Shown here: piece after piece, positions 24,101-36,334 of the stretch
Position numbering within the stretch: position 1 is the first letter of the stretch
How the letters are laid out: the number at the start of each line of letters is the position of its first letter
Assembly: GCA_023853785.1 (NCBI GenBank)
Contig: JAJIRX010000533.1
Coordinates: forward strand, 310,001 to 374,000
From: Psilocybe azurescens
Lineage: Eukaryota; Basidiomycota; Agaricomycetes; Agaricales; Agrocybaceae
DNA length: 64,000 bases
Direction: 5' to 3'
Program-made: the position numbers and the translations under genes
The notes under the pieces: model-generated
Seen by the model: the letters and a program-made list of their open reading frames with translations, nothing else
What the model was told of the DNA's origin: nothing
The model's database searches: none

Positions 24101-27100
24101 TTACACATAAGAAAGCCCAGAATTCACAGAAGCAGGGCGCGTCTGCACCCTAGGCTCATTCCGAATCGAGCTGCCCGTGCCCTGCTGCGGGTGGATGAAC
24201 GCCCCAGGGCCGTCCGCAGGCCAAAACGCCGGATCCACATACTCATTCGGATCGTACCTAGCGTACGAGCCGACCGAGCGCAAGGACGTCGACGACTTCT
24301 GGCGTTGCATCGCCGGATGCTCGAGGTGCAGCCCCGAGGGCACCACCGCTGCCGCCGGCGACGGGGTCATGTCGGGGTCGGGGTTGTGCAGTACGAAGCT
24401 CGCCTGGCTTTTCATGGGTCGCAGGATGGGGTTTTTGGACGCGGACGAGCGGACGCTCTCTGGGCGCGCATGTGCTTGAGCTGGGGGTAGGTGTTGTTGT
24501 TGCTGGTAAGGCGTCTGCGATGGTGTGTTCTCCCGGAAGTACTGACTGCTCGCTCTCGATGGCGCACGGGAGGAATATCCTTGTTGTTGTTGTTGTTGCT
24601 GTTGTTGCTGTTGTTGTTGCGAGAGATATTGCTGCTGCTGTTGCGGCGTGTAAGCATCCTGCATGTACTGACTGCCAGCCGCCCGTGACGGGGCGCGAGA
24701 GGATACAGAGGGCGGCCGGGGCTGGAATTGCGACTGTGGTAGGTCCGAATAGCTAGCATAGCTCTGCCTTGGTTTATGTCGGGATTCAGCCACGGATCCT
24801 GGTCGTTCTACAGGAGTCGAAGCGGTGGGAGGCTCGACGCGAGTGCCGCCTTGAGTCCGGAGAGAAGTCACCGATTGCATAGCCGCAACGCGTTGACTGG
24901 CCTGAGACGGCGGTCGATAGGTATGGTATGGACTGAGATGGTTCACGCCTGTGTGAGGAGGCGAATTGACGACATCAGGAGCCATACCAGACTTCATTAT
25001 CAAAAAAGCAAAAAAAAATATCAGAATTTTTGTGTTTGCAAAAAGAGTTTGAATAAACGGGAACTTACAGGAGGAACAACATCGATGACAATGGACGTAT
25101 CCGGCGTCGTCCTTTCAGAAATGCGGGATGGCCGGCGTGCAAGATCAGCCCCAGGATAGGCCTGCGCCTGCGGCATACTGTGACCACGAATATGACGTGC
25201 ATAGGCCGCGCCAGCAGGCTCCAGAACATCGTCTGGATCGGGAACAGCGATGCCCGGCGGGGGTGGGCGTCGGGAGTGCCGTTTGGTCAGTATCTATAAC
25301 CAAATATCGGTCACAAAGTCAAAATGCAATCAAAAATAGAGAACACCGTGATAATGCCTAACTCACCGAGCTCGCGAGGGTGCCATAGGAGGGTTGTTGA
25401 TGTAATGAAGGTTGTCCAAAGTTAGGCTGGGCCATAGGCCTCATCTGTTCGCCAGGAACGGCTCCATTTGGGAAATACCGGTCAGTGCTGGGGGTATTGC
25501 CTCTGCTGGACGGATCTTCCTTGATAACGCCAAGATAGTTATCTTTAGGCTCCCTGACTCGCTTCCCGCCCTCTTTCCCGCTTTTCACGCTCTGTGCAGC
25601 GATAAAAGGCGTGGACAAGAGGTCAAACTGCGACACCCTGGTCGACACAGACATGTTATCAGAAGTAGGTCTGCGTCGACCATACGCGTAATCTTGACTG
25701 CGTACAGACGGCGCAGGAGGGATAGAAGGCTGCTTGATCTGATACCACGACATCGGGGGCGGTGGGGGCTGGCCATACATGACCGCGGCTTCGGCGGAAG
25801 TCGGTGGTTCTGTTCCAGTGCGTGGTTGGGATTCGTTGTACATGGCAAGTGCTGTATTAAGCGGTGCGGATGTAGGTGCAGCGGTAGGAGTAGGAGTCGT
25901 ATGTGGAGGTTCCTCAGCTGGGTCGATGACTGGCTTGGCCTTCTTTCGTAAACTTAGAGAACGATACCAGGACGCCGCTTGCTGTTTGAACGACGGCCGG
26001 GATAGCAGCGGGAGTCGGACAGCTTTCGTATGTGTTGTCCTCGTCTGGTTGTTGGGTATAGCATTGCGGGGAGGAAGCGTCATTTGCGGAGGCATCCCTC
26101 GGGGGAACTGGGGAGGCGGAGGAGTAGGCATATCAAGATGTTTCGCGGCAGTCACCCATTGATCTCGCGGGACTGCCGAGACGTTACGATAGGGGCTTTC
26201 ATTGATATTGTTGTTGATCTGGGATGGGGCGGGTACTGTTACCGACCATCGTTCCACCTCTGAAGAGGTGCTGCGAATGCTAGGAGGACGTCGTGACTGC
26301 TGTCGTAATTGTTGGTGCAGCTGCTGGGGCGTCGGGGCAGGCTGCTGGGTCGTCGGGGCAGGCTGTTGCGTTGTCGGGGAGGCTGCTGGGTTGTCGGAGG
26401 TCTACCTTGCTCTGAGGGCTCGGAATGAGTCTCTGTCGGGGGTCTGAATGGACGAAGCGGGCTTGAGTGAGAAGGGCCGGCTTCCATCGAGGGAGCGATT
26501 GGAGGAGGGAGGTTCCTTAATGGAAGTTGCGAGACGGACATCACAGGACTATCAGGACTGGGGGTAACATCGTCATCTCGTCCTCGAAGTGACTGCCCTG
26601 ACGGGGGAGGCTGATGTTGAGTGACGATGGGGTGACGATCAGGGTATGTAGTGTCATTATCTCGCTGACTATATGCGCGTTCCTTGCCTTTGCCCTTGTC
26701 GACGCGGATGCTAGGAGCGGGCTCTGCGGTGCTGGGCCTGATAGCAGGTTTCAGAGGCTTCTTTGTCTTCACGGCATTCATCTTGCGCTCAGTCCGCGCA
26801 TGCTCGAACCCAGCCTCAAAACCAAGCCGCCGCCCTTCCTCCCGAGCCGTGAGCATCAGCTTCTGCTCATGCAGCTTCCTCGCCTTCGCACGGGCACGAG
26901 CAGCATCCGCCTCCGCTTCATCCCTTTGTTTCTCGATCGCCTTCACCGCTTGCTGACTCCTCTCGATCTCCTTCTGTGCGCTATCGAGTTGGAATTGAAA
27001 GAGACGCTTCTCCTGGTTGGCTCTGGCGGCTTCCTGTTCTGCAGCGAGCTTGTTTTCGTTGAGGATCTGCGCACGATGCTGCGCCTCGAGATTGGCGCGC

Positions 27101-27560
27101 TGCAGCTCTGTCGCACGTTTCGCCTCCATGACCGCATGCTTCTCCACCGTTTTCAGGATTTCGCGCAGCCGCATCACCTCGTCCCGCGGGTCCTTGCGGG
27201 AAATATCGACGTCCACGAGCTGAGAGAGGGCACTTGGTCGTCCGACTTCTAGTGCCAGCTGGCGTCGATTCCCGTTGCTCCGCTTCCTGCGCTGTCCTCT
27301 GGTATCGACGATGGCGTTGTTGGGGTCGACGACAACATGATGGCTTGACACTGGCCCTGTTCGTAAAGAGGAATGTGAGAGTATTGCTGATCGTGGCGAC
27401 ATCGATTCCTGACGATCTTTGGCGGTGAGGTCATTCACGAACTCCCGCAGGACATCTCTGAAAGGCAATGATAAATCCCTTGGCGAGCTGTATCGATCGC
27501 AAAGGCGTACCCTTCAGAGCTTGATGCATCTGAACCTGGAGACGGAGATGAACTTGACAT
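24101..27560 (-). CDS. Large coiled-coil, Pro/Gln-rich protein of unknown function
   Basis: About 1,080 residues in four exons. Exon 1 starts at ATG 27560 (MSSSSPSPGSDASSSEG) and ends before a 53-nt intron (27510-27458). Exon 2 runs to about 25368, followed by GTGAGT. Exon 3 is about 25291-25070. Exon 4 runs to the stop at 24101. Residues about 105-235 form a long charged coiled coil (AEQEAARANQEKRLFQFQ, AIEKQRDEAEADAARARAKA). The rest is low-complexity Pro/Ser/Gln, with a 7-residue tandem repeat near 26320-26397 and a poly-Gln tract near 24600. One base appears lost in the third 21-bp repeat unit (26362-26381 is 20 nt), which shifts the frame; adding it rejoins both halves. I recognise no catalytic domain. 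A scaffold or cytoskeletal/transcriptional adaptor role would be guesswork. It is single copy in the centre of the mirror block. Confidence 0.8.
24580..24644. repeat. CAG/CAA microsatellite encoding poly-Gln
   Basis: An imperfect triplet run (plus strand TTG/GCT units) that encodes about 13 consecutive Gln on the minus strand, with a second shorter Gln run next to it at 24629-24644. Such tracts vary in length between strains. Confidence 0.9.
26320..26397. repeat. 21-bp tandem repeat encoding PTTQQPA-like units
   Basis: Four consecutive units: 26320-26340, 26341-26361, 26362-26381 (20 bp) and 26382-26397 (partial). The third lacks one base after a GGGG run, which accounts for the frame change in the host gene. 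Confidence 0.9.
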
Positions 27561-27564
27561 CTTT

Positions 27565-28395
27565 ATGTACTGCAAACTCTAGCGAAACTTGATTCAGAGC
27601 CCACGATGATATCAGCCTGCCTGTCGACGTAATGACGATGCATCAACAACAGACCTTGAACTAGGGATTTTACTTCAAGGATGTGTAGAAACCTATTACA
27701 GATGTTGAGCCAAAGGCATTGAGGGAGCAATAAGAGCAACGAGGATGAGCAGAGTTAGGGGGCAGCTGTGAAAGTCAACATGAACATGACTTCGCTGACA
27801 CGGCGCTTGCGGGCCTCGAGGCCGCATAATGCGGACAAATTTCCCATCACTCGTCCTCTCGGTCCTTTTACTCCGAGTGACCCACCGACCGGGCCCTGAG
27901 TGCCAATCGCCTTATCAGATTGCTTCAATCGACTATGTCATGAACTCCATTACCGAGGTTTGTTTCTAGATTGAGAGAACAATGCGGAGCTAATCTTCCG
28001 TTGCACTGCGATAAAATAGTGACTGAACACGATAGATTATGTAGAGTAAGGTTATCAAACACAGTATCTTGTACTGAAACGGGAATACAGGCTTCGCTAA
28101 TGGTAATAAATAGTTCCATAAAAGAGTGTCACTCCTTGAAAACCAATTCAAGAAAGGAAGAGGGAGAAGATGGACGAACGAGGAAATCCGAATAGTTTCA
28201 TCCCCAACACCGAATAGAAGCTCGTGTGCTAAGAATACACCGACTATCGTTCATAAGGCTAAATTTTGGTATATGTATAGGTATGGGCGCTGGATGAGTG
28301 GGTGCTGACGCAAAAGCTCAAACACAAGGGGCAGTGCGAAGAGCCTTGCGTAAAATGGGTGACCACATTTTCTGAAATTAGAAGTAAAACACAAA
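27565..28395. other. Spacer between two minus-strand genes
   Basis: Contains the 5' flank of the coiled-coil gene and the 3' flank of the gene ending at 28401. Short frames only. Confidence 0.5.
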
Positions 28396-28400
28396 ATGCA

Positions 28401-29224
28401 TCAGCTTTCGCGTTCCATATCCTTGACAACACCACATACCTCATCGCAGCGCTCGACCGGGCTAACGTCGCCAGCTGAGTAAATGCAGTCTAATGGTACA
28501 TCGGGGCCGCACCCGTATTCTTGCGGCACCCATGATGCGGCCTCATCCGCGAGTTTTGGAGGGAAAAAAACTGAAGCTGACCATTCCTTGCCGAAGGATG
28601 GATATGTAGTATCCACGAATAACACACGGCCTCTCACAGCACGAGCATTTTCTGAGTTTTCAAGCGTGACCGGAGTAAGAGGAGCATTGCTATACGATTG
28701 AGCAGTCTGCCCCGCCATAGTCATGTCGTTATCGGGGAACAGTCCATTCGAAAAGGGTGCGTGGTCAAAAGGTGGTGGCGTCGCTGGTGGCTGAAAGAAT
28801 GCGCTCTGTGGGATAATGAGCAGGACTTGGCTGCCATCCTCTTCCAAGTGGACAGCAGAATTGAGAATTTCAGGATCTTCCCATTCTTCAAAGACAGATT
28901 TGAGTGTATCGTCAGGAAGTTCGCTGGAACTAGGTGCCGAATCCCATGAAAGTCCAGGTGTCCTAGGTGGACTGCTCGCTCTTGATATATCACCTCGTTG
29001 ATCCTAGAATAAACCGATAAGTTCGAAATTAGATCAGTACCATATACCAGAACGCTCACATTCTCATGTTCTTCCCAGCTGTAGCTCGGGAATGGGCTCA
29101 ACGCAACACATAAAGTCGTCATCCTCTTCTTGGAATCCTGTGATGTTTCCAAGGACGGCGACGAATGTTGACCCGCAACCGATGAAGAAGAAAAAGTCGA
29201 TATAGCGGATTGAAATGCAGGCAT
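28401..29224 (-). CDS. Unknown two-exon protein, 255 residues
   Basis: Exon 1 is 29224-29060 (55 codons, MPAFQSAISTF...EEHEN). A 56-nt intron has a GTGAGC donor and CTAG acceptor. Exon 2 is 29003-28401 (200 codons plus stop). The junction is in phase 0 and the frame is clean. The middle is acidic and Ser/Pro-rich (DISRASSPPRTPG, SSSELPDDTLKSVFEEWEDP). A more ordered part follows (EEDGSQVLLIIPQSAFF; a region with SFGKEWSASVFFPP) and the end has several Cys residues (YGCGPDVPLDC, RCDEVCGVV). I do not recognise the family. It is single copy and undamaged, as expected for a conserved cellular gene. Confidence 0.7.
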
Positions 29225-29908
29225 CGTCGAAGAAATTGTCGAAGGTGAAGAAGAGAGGATGGCCTCGTATTAAGTGGAAGGCGAAATGAAACACAAGCAG
29301 GCAAAAAGAGCACGCCAGGGCTGGCGGTTGATGAGGCTCTTTATAAACCACGAATGAGCTTGTATTTGATCGTATAGGCTTGGGGAAATACGTGTGCAGG
29401 ATTAGAGCAAAACCATCAAGTTCCTAGCTACGATCAAAAAACACCGATGCCGGCAAGGGGCAGTGTTACGAGCATAGAGGAGGGTGAATCAAGCTGCGCT
29501 TCTCAAACCAGACTATGAATAGCGATCCATCACCGCCAGGCATCTCATCATGGATTGATGATGGGGTATAGTGTTATTCGAGACTCGAGGTTCTGGGCAG
29601 TAAATGATACTGTAAAAACAACACATACAGTGAAATTTGACTGATGCAAACGATCGTCGGTCGGAAGGGCGGTTATATGTAGACATTTGGAATTACGAAA
29701 GAGTCCCATAGCCTAGGATCGTCAGATAATGGATTGGTCACTTGCTATGCCGAAGCCGATGTTTTAGGATGGGCTTATCGGTCATGAGTCGGCCATGAAG
29801 CATGCAGGTGAGGAAAGTGGCAGGCCCGACGTAAAGACAACCCGGGCAATCACCAAGGGTCGTTGCCTGTCACCTAAATAGATCAGGGAGTAAACGCGCA
29901 GAATCTCC

Positions 29909-30546
29909 TCAACCCCTGGTCGGCTTGAACGACTGCGAAAGGCGTTTCATAGGAAACTCTGTGGTCCCCAGCGTCATTCTGCCACTGGCTTCAGCAAAAC
30001 GGACGACCTCGTCGAAAGCGAACTTCGCGTTGTTCTGGAATTGCTCGGTCCTTCTTAAATCCTCGACAAGCTTTGGCTTCATCATCTTGGTTCCTGTTGG
30101 GTCCCACCTGGGCAGCCGCTTGTACTTCGCAATCATACGCTCTCGTTCGTTTCCGACCATAAAAGCCAGATTACGCGTCACTTTATGGGGTTGGCCTCGC
30201 GATTGAGAAGCTATGTATAAGAATGAAAGCGTATTATCCACTGGCGTCCGCAGAATTCAGTTCACTTCTCCAGGCAGACCCCACAGGTCAATGACAACAG
30301 AAACTCACTGCGCTTATTCCAAACCGCCAGCCATTCTTCACGTCCCTGTACCCACGAAGCTGGCGCATCTTTCGGCACATTTTGCAGCTCCTGCGTCACT
30401 TTTGCCCCAGCATCGAAAACAGGCCGCCAGCGTTGTCGCAAATTCCGCCTTGCCTGTCTGTGATGAAGTACGGTTGCAGATGCCGTGCGCAGGAAAAGGC
30501 GATACAGACTGCGAAACGTTGCTGGAAGACGGGGTTGGATGTCCAT
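29909..30546 (-). CDS. LYR-motif (complex 1 LYR-like) protein, probably mitochondrial
   Basis: Exon 1 is 30546-30309 and exon 2 is 30240-29909, joined across a 68-nt GTGAGT...CAG intron to give 189 residues. The N-terminus MDIQPRLPATFRSLYRLFLR has Leu-Tyr-Arg at residues 14-16, followed by the helical, Arg-rich stretch ARRNLRQRWRPVFDAG typical of LYR proteins. These bind the acyl-carrier protein and help assemble respiratory complexes or Fe-S proteins in mitochondria. A second helical part follows (NTLSFLYIASQSRGQPHKVT). Which LYR protein this is cannot be said. An upstream ATG-less frame to 30643 makes 30546 the best start; the DNA above it may be a 5' UTR intron (GTGAGT near 30640, CAG near 30553). 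Confidence 0.65.
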
Positions 30547-30649
30547 TAGAATCTGAGTAAGTGTGAGTGTCGACCTGTGCTCGCTGTTGCTGGCCGTTTG
30601 CGGCCGCGTCCAACCCGCGCGGCGCGACACCAAATTTACTCACGCCTGC

Positions 30650-32180
30650 ACAGAACCCATCACCTCTGAAAAAACATTTTTACTTTCCGCTTTTTTCTTG
30701 CTTTTTTTAATCGAGAAGACTTCCAATGTGTCGAGAGTTGTTCCGGCTTGTCTTTTTTTCAGTTTCATCAATTGAAAGAACAGAAAAAGATGGCCGAACA
30801 CTTCTGAAGCACCTCTCCGAGTCCTGCCGATATCAACCCTTGCCTAAATCTATTCCATTCGACTTCCTCTTGATCACCATCTTGGGATCCTGTACATCAT
30901 GGGATATATCCCGCAGGATGCACTCCTTAAAGACCTTGGGAGTCTAGCAACAGATAGAAGATCTTAGCCTGAAGATCCCAAGTCGAAATCTTCACAGGCG
31001 ATGATTCCTATTCAAATCCTTTTTATAGGACTATCCATAGCTCGAGGGCACGAAACTCCGTGATGCACAAATCGGCTGGGATAACCGATGGATGAGAATT
31101 ATAAACGTTCTTCAAAAATAAATCAAAGTACTCTACTGCAAACGAACAAAGGGGATTCAACCATCAAGCACGTCTCGACTCCATGGGGGTTTCTCGTCTT
31201 TCTCCAAGTCACTTCTGTAGAGGCACAGAGCCTGGTGAGTCTACTTAATCTTGTAGCATGATGCTCCCTCCCTCACCTTATCGACCTGTATTAGTCTACC
31301 AACAGCGTAGTTCATTTTCTGGCGCTTTATAACAACACACATCCATCTTTCAGGATCCGGTTAGGCGCGCATCGCTGCAAATTTATCTTGCAGCTCTCTC
31401 GGGAAAGTCATTGGTTCCCCTCGGCTCCGATCATACGAGGAGACGAACGGGCCTACGCAGGTTGATGTGAGCTATCTCCTGCTATCTCGGCAATGACAGA
31501 ACGTGCCATCAATGTCCTGGGATTGATCATGGCGTACCTTTCTCAACGCAGGGGCCGTGTGCGTGACCTCCAAATCCTTCAATGGTCTGAGTGGCTGGGC
31601 TCTGATGCGGATTTTGCTTGACATTATTGTTCTTTGTGAAAATGGATGGCCTGGAATACCCCATCGCTCTCTGTTTCCCCAGGGTACTTATACTTTCAAT
31701 GACACACAAAGCAAGTGTATGGCCACGAGGCCTGGGGGACACGCTGCACTACTGCTGCTTTCTGCTTCCATGATCGTCACACAAACACGCTTTGTCCACC
31801 CACATTGATCCCGCACCCATTACTCGCGTTCACTTGGCCCATTGGGGGATGATCCGCTATGACTGCCAGAGGCCCTACCATTGTGATTCGATTAGGGATA
31901 TAGGCCCGGAACCACGCTATGAAGCATTAAATTGGCGATGGGCCACATAACAAAACAACAAATTTGACCTTGCAGGACAATGCAGAAATTTCTCTGATAC
32001 CTAGAGGGTGCCACTCCTTCATCTCCGACTGTCGTTATAAAGCAGGCTGCGCTTCGTGGTAATCGACTCATTGCAGATCGGTGTTTTACCCCTTCCCGCT
32101 AAAGATACAAATTGTCTCTCCTCTCACATCCTATCCTAATTCTTCTTCTCAAGACGACCACTATATTATCTTACTACTTT
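30650..32180. other. Long divergent spacer
   Basis: 1.5 kb between the divergent LYR gene and the gene starting at 32185. I see no gene, tRNA or repeat. Open frames such as 31557-31808 are unsupported. Confidence 0.5.
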
Positions 32181-32184
32181 AATC

Positions 32185-33200
32185 ATGAATCAGGCTCGTA
32201 CCTTAGCCATGGACTCTCAAAGATTCGACCCCACTATCCGTCGTGTATGTTACATTTTACGCATACAGAGTGAATACAGAGTTTAACTTTAGACCGACAG
32301 AAAATATCATTTCTCACATTCGCATCGAGTGCCACGCATGGTCACGAAGACCACTCAATGCTGTCGACGAAAGAAAGTGCAAGGCAGTCTTCCGTGCCCG
32401 TGGTTCGAGCATGGGAGGATCGCTCCCTCTCCACGCCTTCGGGACTTGGAATTGTCCTGTCTTATGACTCCTTGGAATCAGAGAGCATCGTCGGGACCTG
32501 TGAAGGCTCACTCCTCGAGTCTTCCACCCCCACCGTCGCTGGACATCTGGCCTCGCATAAGAAAGATTGTGACGGCACGGAGACTGAACCAGAAATAGAC
32601 GCAGCAGGTGTCGAGCTTGGTCCGCACCTCGGGAAATCGAAACATTCCGCTGCACGGAGTCTTTTCCGCGCACTCGATTGCAGACGCAGCACCGTCGACT
32701 TATTTGACGATTCCTCGAGCGATGTGGTAAAAGTGCAGCCCTTGCAGCCGCAGCGTGATACCGAGAAGTTTCCTGTCACAAGCCCCATCCAAGGCAGCGA
32801 GAATCTCGTCCCTTCCTCAGTCCCAACAACCCGGAAAACCGTCCGCCTCACCGATACCTACGATCACGCGGATGGTTATACCTCCACTCGTGAGATTATC
32901 CGCTCTCGCACCCGAAGCAACCAGGCGACTCGGAGGGCGAATGTGAACGGCCAGAGTGGCGGCAAATGTGTGTCACGCGTTCGCAGCTTAGACTGCATGC
33001 GGAATGCGACTGCGTTTGAGAATGACCTCGATGTCATCCAGACTCGGACAATTGCCAGTGCCCATCCTGAGCTCAGTCTCCGGGTCGAAACAACACGCAC
33101 AGTCTTTGTTGAAGAAAGGTGGAGGTCTGGTCTTCAGTCCATGGTCTATGGAGAAGCGCGTGAGCGATCATCGGTCACTGGACGCGTTGAGGTCTGCTAG
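32185..33200 (+). CDS. Ser/Arg-rich protein of unknown function, 319 residues
   Basis: Exon 1 is 32185-32244 (MNQARTLAMDSQRFDPTIRR). A 56-nt intron (GTATGT...CAG) follows, then exon 2 at 32301-33200, joined in phase 0. The protein is hydrophilic, with many Ser/Thr and charged residues: Asp/Ser stretch VDLFDDSSSDVVK, and Arg-rich STREIIRSRTRSNQATRRA and FVEERWRSG near the C-terminus. No domain, signal peptide or membrane segment is visible. A disordered regulatory protein is likely, but that is only composition. The frame is undamaged. It lies in the single-copy centre of the mirror block. Confidence 0.65.
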
Positions 33201-33204
33201 GCTT

Positions 33205-33855
33205 AGAATATATATTTTCTCCCCGTTTCCTTCCACATTATCTCTACTTCAATACTGGAATTGACTCTACCTTATCTGTTCGGAGATAACCTCCTTTAAT
33301 TCATTCCCTTCCTATCGCATAGATTTAAATCTATTTATTGATACAGTGTTACGAAAACAAAATGGGTTCAGCGCAATAGTCACTTGAGATTGAGATTAAG
33401 ATTGAAGCCGCAAGTATACAAGGCTACAGAACAAGTATACAAAAACCGGAGGGTATATGACCAGTAATTTCCACCGACCATGTTGAAATGGTGTACCAGC
33501 ATCTGGCTGTTGATTCCTTGTCGAAATCATTCTCCGTCATCGTCATCTCCATAGAAGTCCCAGTTGTTGGAATCTGAGAATCAAACGGCTCCGTTTCCCG
33601 TGATCCCGTGCGCCACCACAAGTATGTAGGATTTTTATGTAGACTTCATTCTCCGTTACAGAGCCCATTTAATTAGCATAAAAATGTATTTTACAGTACA
33701 TAAGTAAAGCATTTACATTGTTCTACACTACGCGTTTACCTCCCAATCTTACGGTTTTTCCTTGTTTTATCGGACTTGCTTTGGCCTGTTCAGCACAAGT
33801 AGGTATTGCAACTGTCACTGATGAAGACACAAAGTAACTGTCGTGTCTGACTGGC
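33205..33855. other. Spacer at the inner edge of the right arm
   Basis: AT-rich, short frames only; nothing I can support. Confidence 0.45.
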
Positions 33856-33859
33856 GGTC

Positions 33860-34000
33860 TTCGATGCAGAGCGTGCCGCTCGGCCTGTAGGATTGAGTCC
33901 ACACATCCTCGCTATGCATCGTTCAACGTCGCAATCAGACGCAATGAATGTCTCATTGTTGCAGACGAAGGCCATTCTGGCATCAAATGTGTAAAGCACA
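33860..34000 (-). pseudogene. FunK1-type kinase relic (N-terminal fragment)
   Basis: The minus strand reads NNETFIASDCDVERCIARMCGLNPTG, close to ETFIESHLPFVPSDRDFERCTARMCRLEPTG split across relic I, but lacking the LPFVP residues. It is the mirror partner of relic I: inverted, and upstream of SDR copy G as relic I is upstream of SDR copy F. Nothing further of the kinase is recognisable. Confidence 0.6.
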
Positions 34001-34004
34001 GAAA

Positions 34005-35235
34005 ATTGTTGGAGGTGTTGAGGGCGTTATAGAGGTAAGAGAGTGGTTGGATTATGGCAAGAAGTTAGTTCGATGACTATCTCCGCATATTCAACGACAA
34101 GCATGTGCCTTTCGGTATCGATGTTGACGAGGACAATGACACGGCCACTTTCGACTCTGCTTCAAACTCCAGCGAGAGATTGGCTGTCCGTGGGAGGAAG
34201 CGGGGATCGAGACACACGGGCATATCCATTGTCATTGCCTTCGATACTGGCAGAAGCACGTACAATCCCCCTACAGCTCTCATAACATCTCTATCTACCC
34301 AAGATCCTTGGCACCGAACTGGGCATTAAAGCGCGCCACTACTTTTATAGATGCCTCAGGCTCATTCTCCTGCTTCTGCCACCGAAACATCCCCACCCCT
34401 ACCACCAATATTTGACGATGAACCTGTCCCCAACTCCTATTGTTGTTTCTTTCTTCTTATTTGTACCATAATTTTCCTTCAATCCTGTGTCATATTGTTC
34501 CTTCATTGCCATATTATTATATGCCGCAACGCCACTGATTGGCGCCTAGTTCACGTCCCCAGTTCATAAACGAGCCTTACTTGACACTTTCCCTATACCC
34601 GCAAATGGACCCTTAGATGTGCAAGTTCACCTCTCGATGTTTTGAGCTCTAGTAAATACAATAGCATAAAGTGCTATACTTCTACACCTGTGTGTCTTAG
34701 TACTCAACTGCTTGTTGTACGATCAATGCACGATATGTAATAAACAGATACAAAACAACTAAAAAGTGCTTTTACCGATGCCAACTTCGCTTTCCAACTC
34801 CGCGCGAGCGCCGCCGTCGCTGCCGCTGCCGACTGTGCACCGTAATGTGCTCGGAACTTACAGCGTCTTGCTCATCAATATTACATATGTGTTTAAGCTA
34901 GAAATCCAAGAACTCAGAGATTTTTGCTCTCAGGACGTCTACAATTCAGTTTGGCAGCACCCACAGAACAAAGCTTGGTTGTGTGTTTGTTGAAAATTTG
35001 CCCCGTGCGTGCCTTGGCTTGCGTCGTCGTTCGCAGACCGCGCTCAGTACTTTCTCCACCATACCAACTTCTCAATGCTCAGTATTTTATAATAGACATA
35101 CCCACTCGAATGGAGGTATATATTGGCAAAGATCTGCGACCGCAAATGCTATAGCGGCGGTTGTGCCAGGTACTTGCGTCACTCATTCGGCGACGGGCAC
35201 TGACAGTGCGTGGTTAAAAGCCGAATGAGAGATAC
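34005..35235. promoter_or_regulatory. Divergent spacer before SDR copy G
   Basis: 1.2 kb between the kinase fragment and SDR copy G. The last 140 bp (about 35095-35235) match the SDR copy F promoter in reverse. A plus frame at 34105-34329 (IDVDEDNDTATFDSASNSS...) could be part of an unknown small gene, but I cannot support a start or introns. Confidence 0.4.
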
Positions 35236-35242
35236 TGCACTC

Positions 35243-36329
35243 ATGCCTTTCTTTCCTTTTAACAGGTTTCCGAAGCTAACAGTGGCTGTAGCTGTCTTCA
35301 TCCCCGTCACCATCGCCATATACTTCCAAAAACGCTCCATGACACCCACTCTCGCCGCCATTGACAGCAGCAACGCGGCCTTCGTGGGCAACCTCAAAGG
35401 CTCGCCAGTAGCCGTATTTGTAGGTGGAACATCTGGAATTGGACAAGGACTCGCAGACGCGTTCGCTCGATGGAGAGACGGCAATGCGCACATCGTCATC
35501 GTTGGACGAAACGAGGCCGCTGCAAAGGACATCATCTCTCACTTTCCCAAACCGACCGCTTCTAATTCTTGGAGCCATGAATTCGTCCAGTGCGACGCAA
35601 CTCTTATGAAGAACGTGAAGGCTGCATCTGAGCAAATTCTGGCCAAGCACTCAAAATCAATTACCTTGTCATGAGCCCCGGCTTTTTCTCTACGTCAGGA
35701 AGGGATGAGACATCCGAAGGAATCGACACAAAACTTGCTGTGCACTACTATGCCAGATGGAAGTTTATCGACGAGCTCTTACCAGCCTTAAAGAAGACGA
35801 AGGAAGATGGGGAAGACGTGAGAGTGATGTCGGTGTTGGCTGCAGGCCATGGCGGCAGGATTGACGCCAACGACTTGGGGTTAAAGAAGGGTTATTCCGT
35901 CAAGGCTGCAGCAGAAGCGGGACCGACCTACAATGATCTGATGGTTGAGGTGCGTTGGATCAGCCCCAGAGCGTTTCAGTAACCACTTCGTTCTGACTGT
36001 ATCTCTCTTCTTTCACAGGCATTCCACGAACGAAATCCAGGAATCATCTTCTCTCATGCGTACCCCGGTGGTGTATCCACCAACCTCATGAGCTCCGCTC
36101 GCACACCTTGGCTACGTGCCATCGCACCTGTCGCCAATGTTCTCGTTAAACCCTTCACTGTCACCCAAGACCAATGTGCTGGTTTTTGTGGTCAGGCTTA
36201 CTCAATACCACCGATGGTGCTTATAAAATGGGCAGTAAAGGGGAGGACATTGGGAAGAAGGGGTATCACGGGAGCGATGAGCTACGTCAGAAGCTCTGGG
36301 AACATACGGCAGAGGCTACAAAGGTGTAG
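35243..36329 (+). CDS. SDR, copy G (two apparent -1 frameshifts)
   Basis: Inverted paralogue of SDR copy F, with the same N-terminal hydrophobic anchor, GGTSGIGQG cofactor motif, VMSPG and YARWK (YxxxK). Exons are 35243-35949 and 36019-36329; the intron is at the same place as in copy F. Two single-base losses break the frame: in AAAA 35653-35656 (before NYLVMSPG) and in TTTTT 36183-36187 (before LWSGLLNTT). With both restored the protein matches copy F to the end (WEHTAEATKV). Both sites are homopolymers and the rest is well conserved, so a sequence error is as likely as true inactivation. Stands head-to-head with a FunK1 fragment. Confidence 0.85.
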
Positions 36330-36334
36330 TTGTG

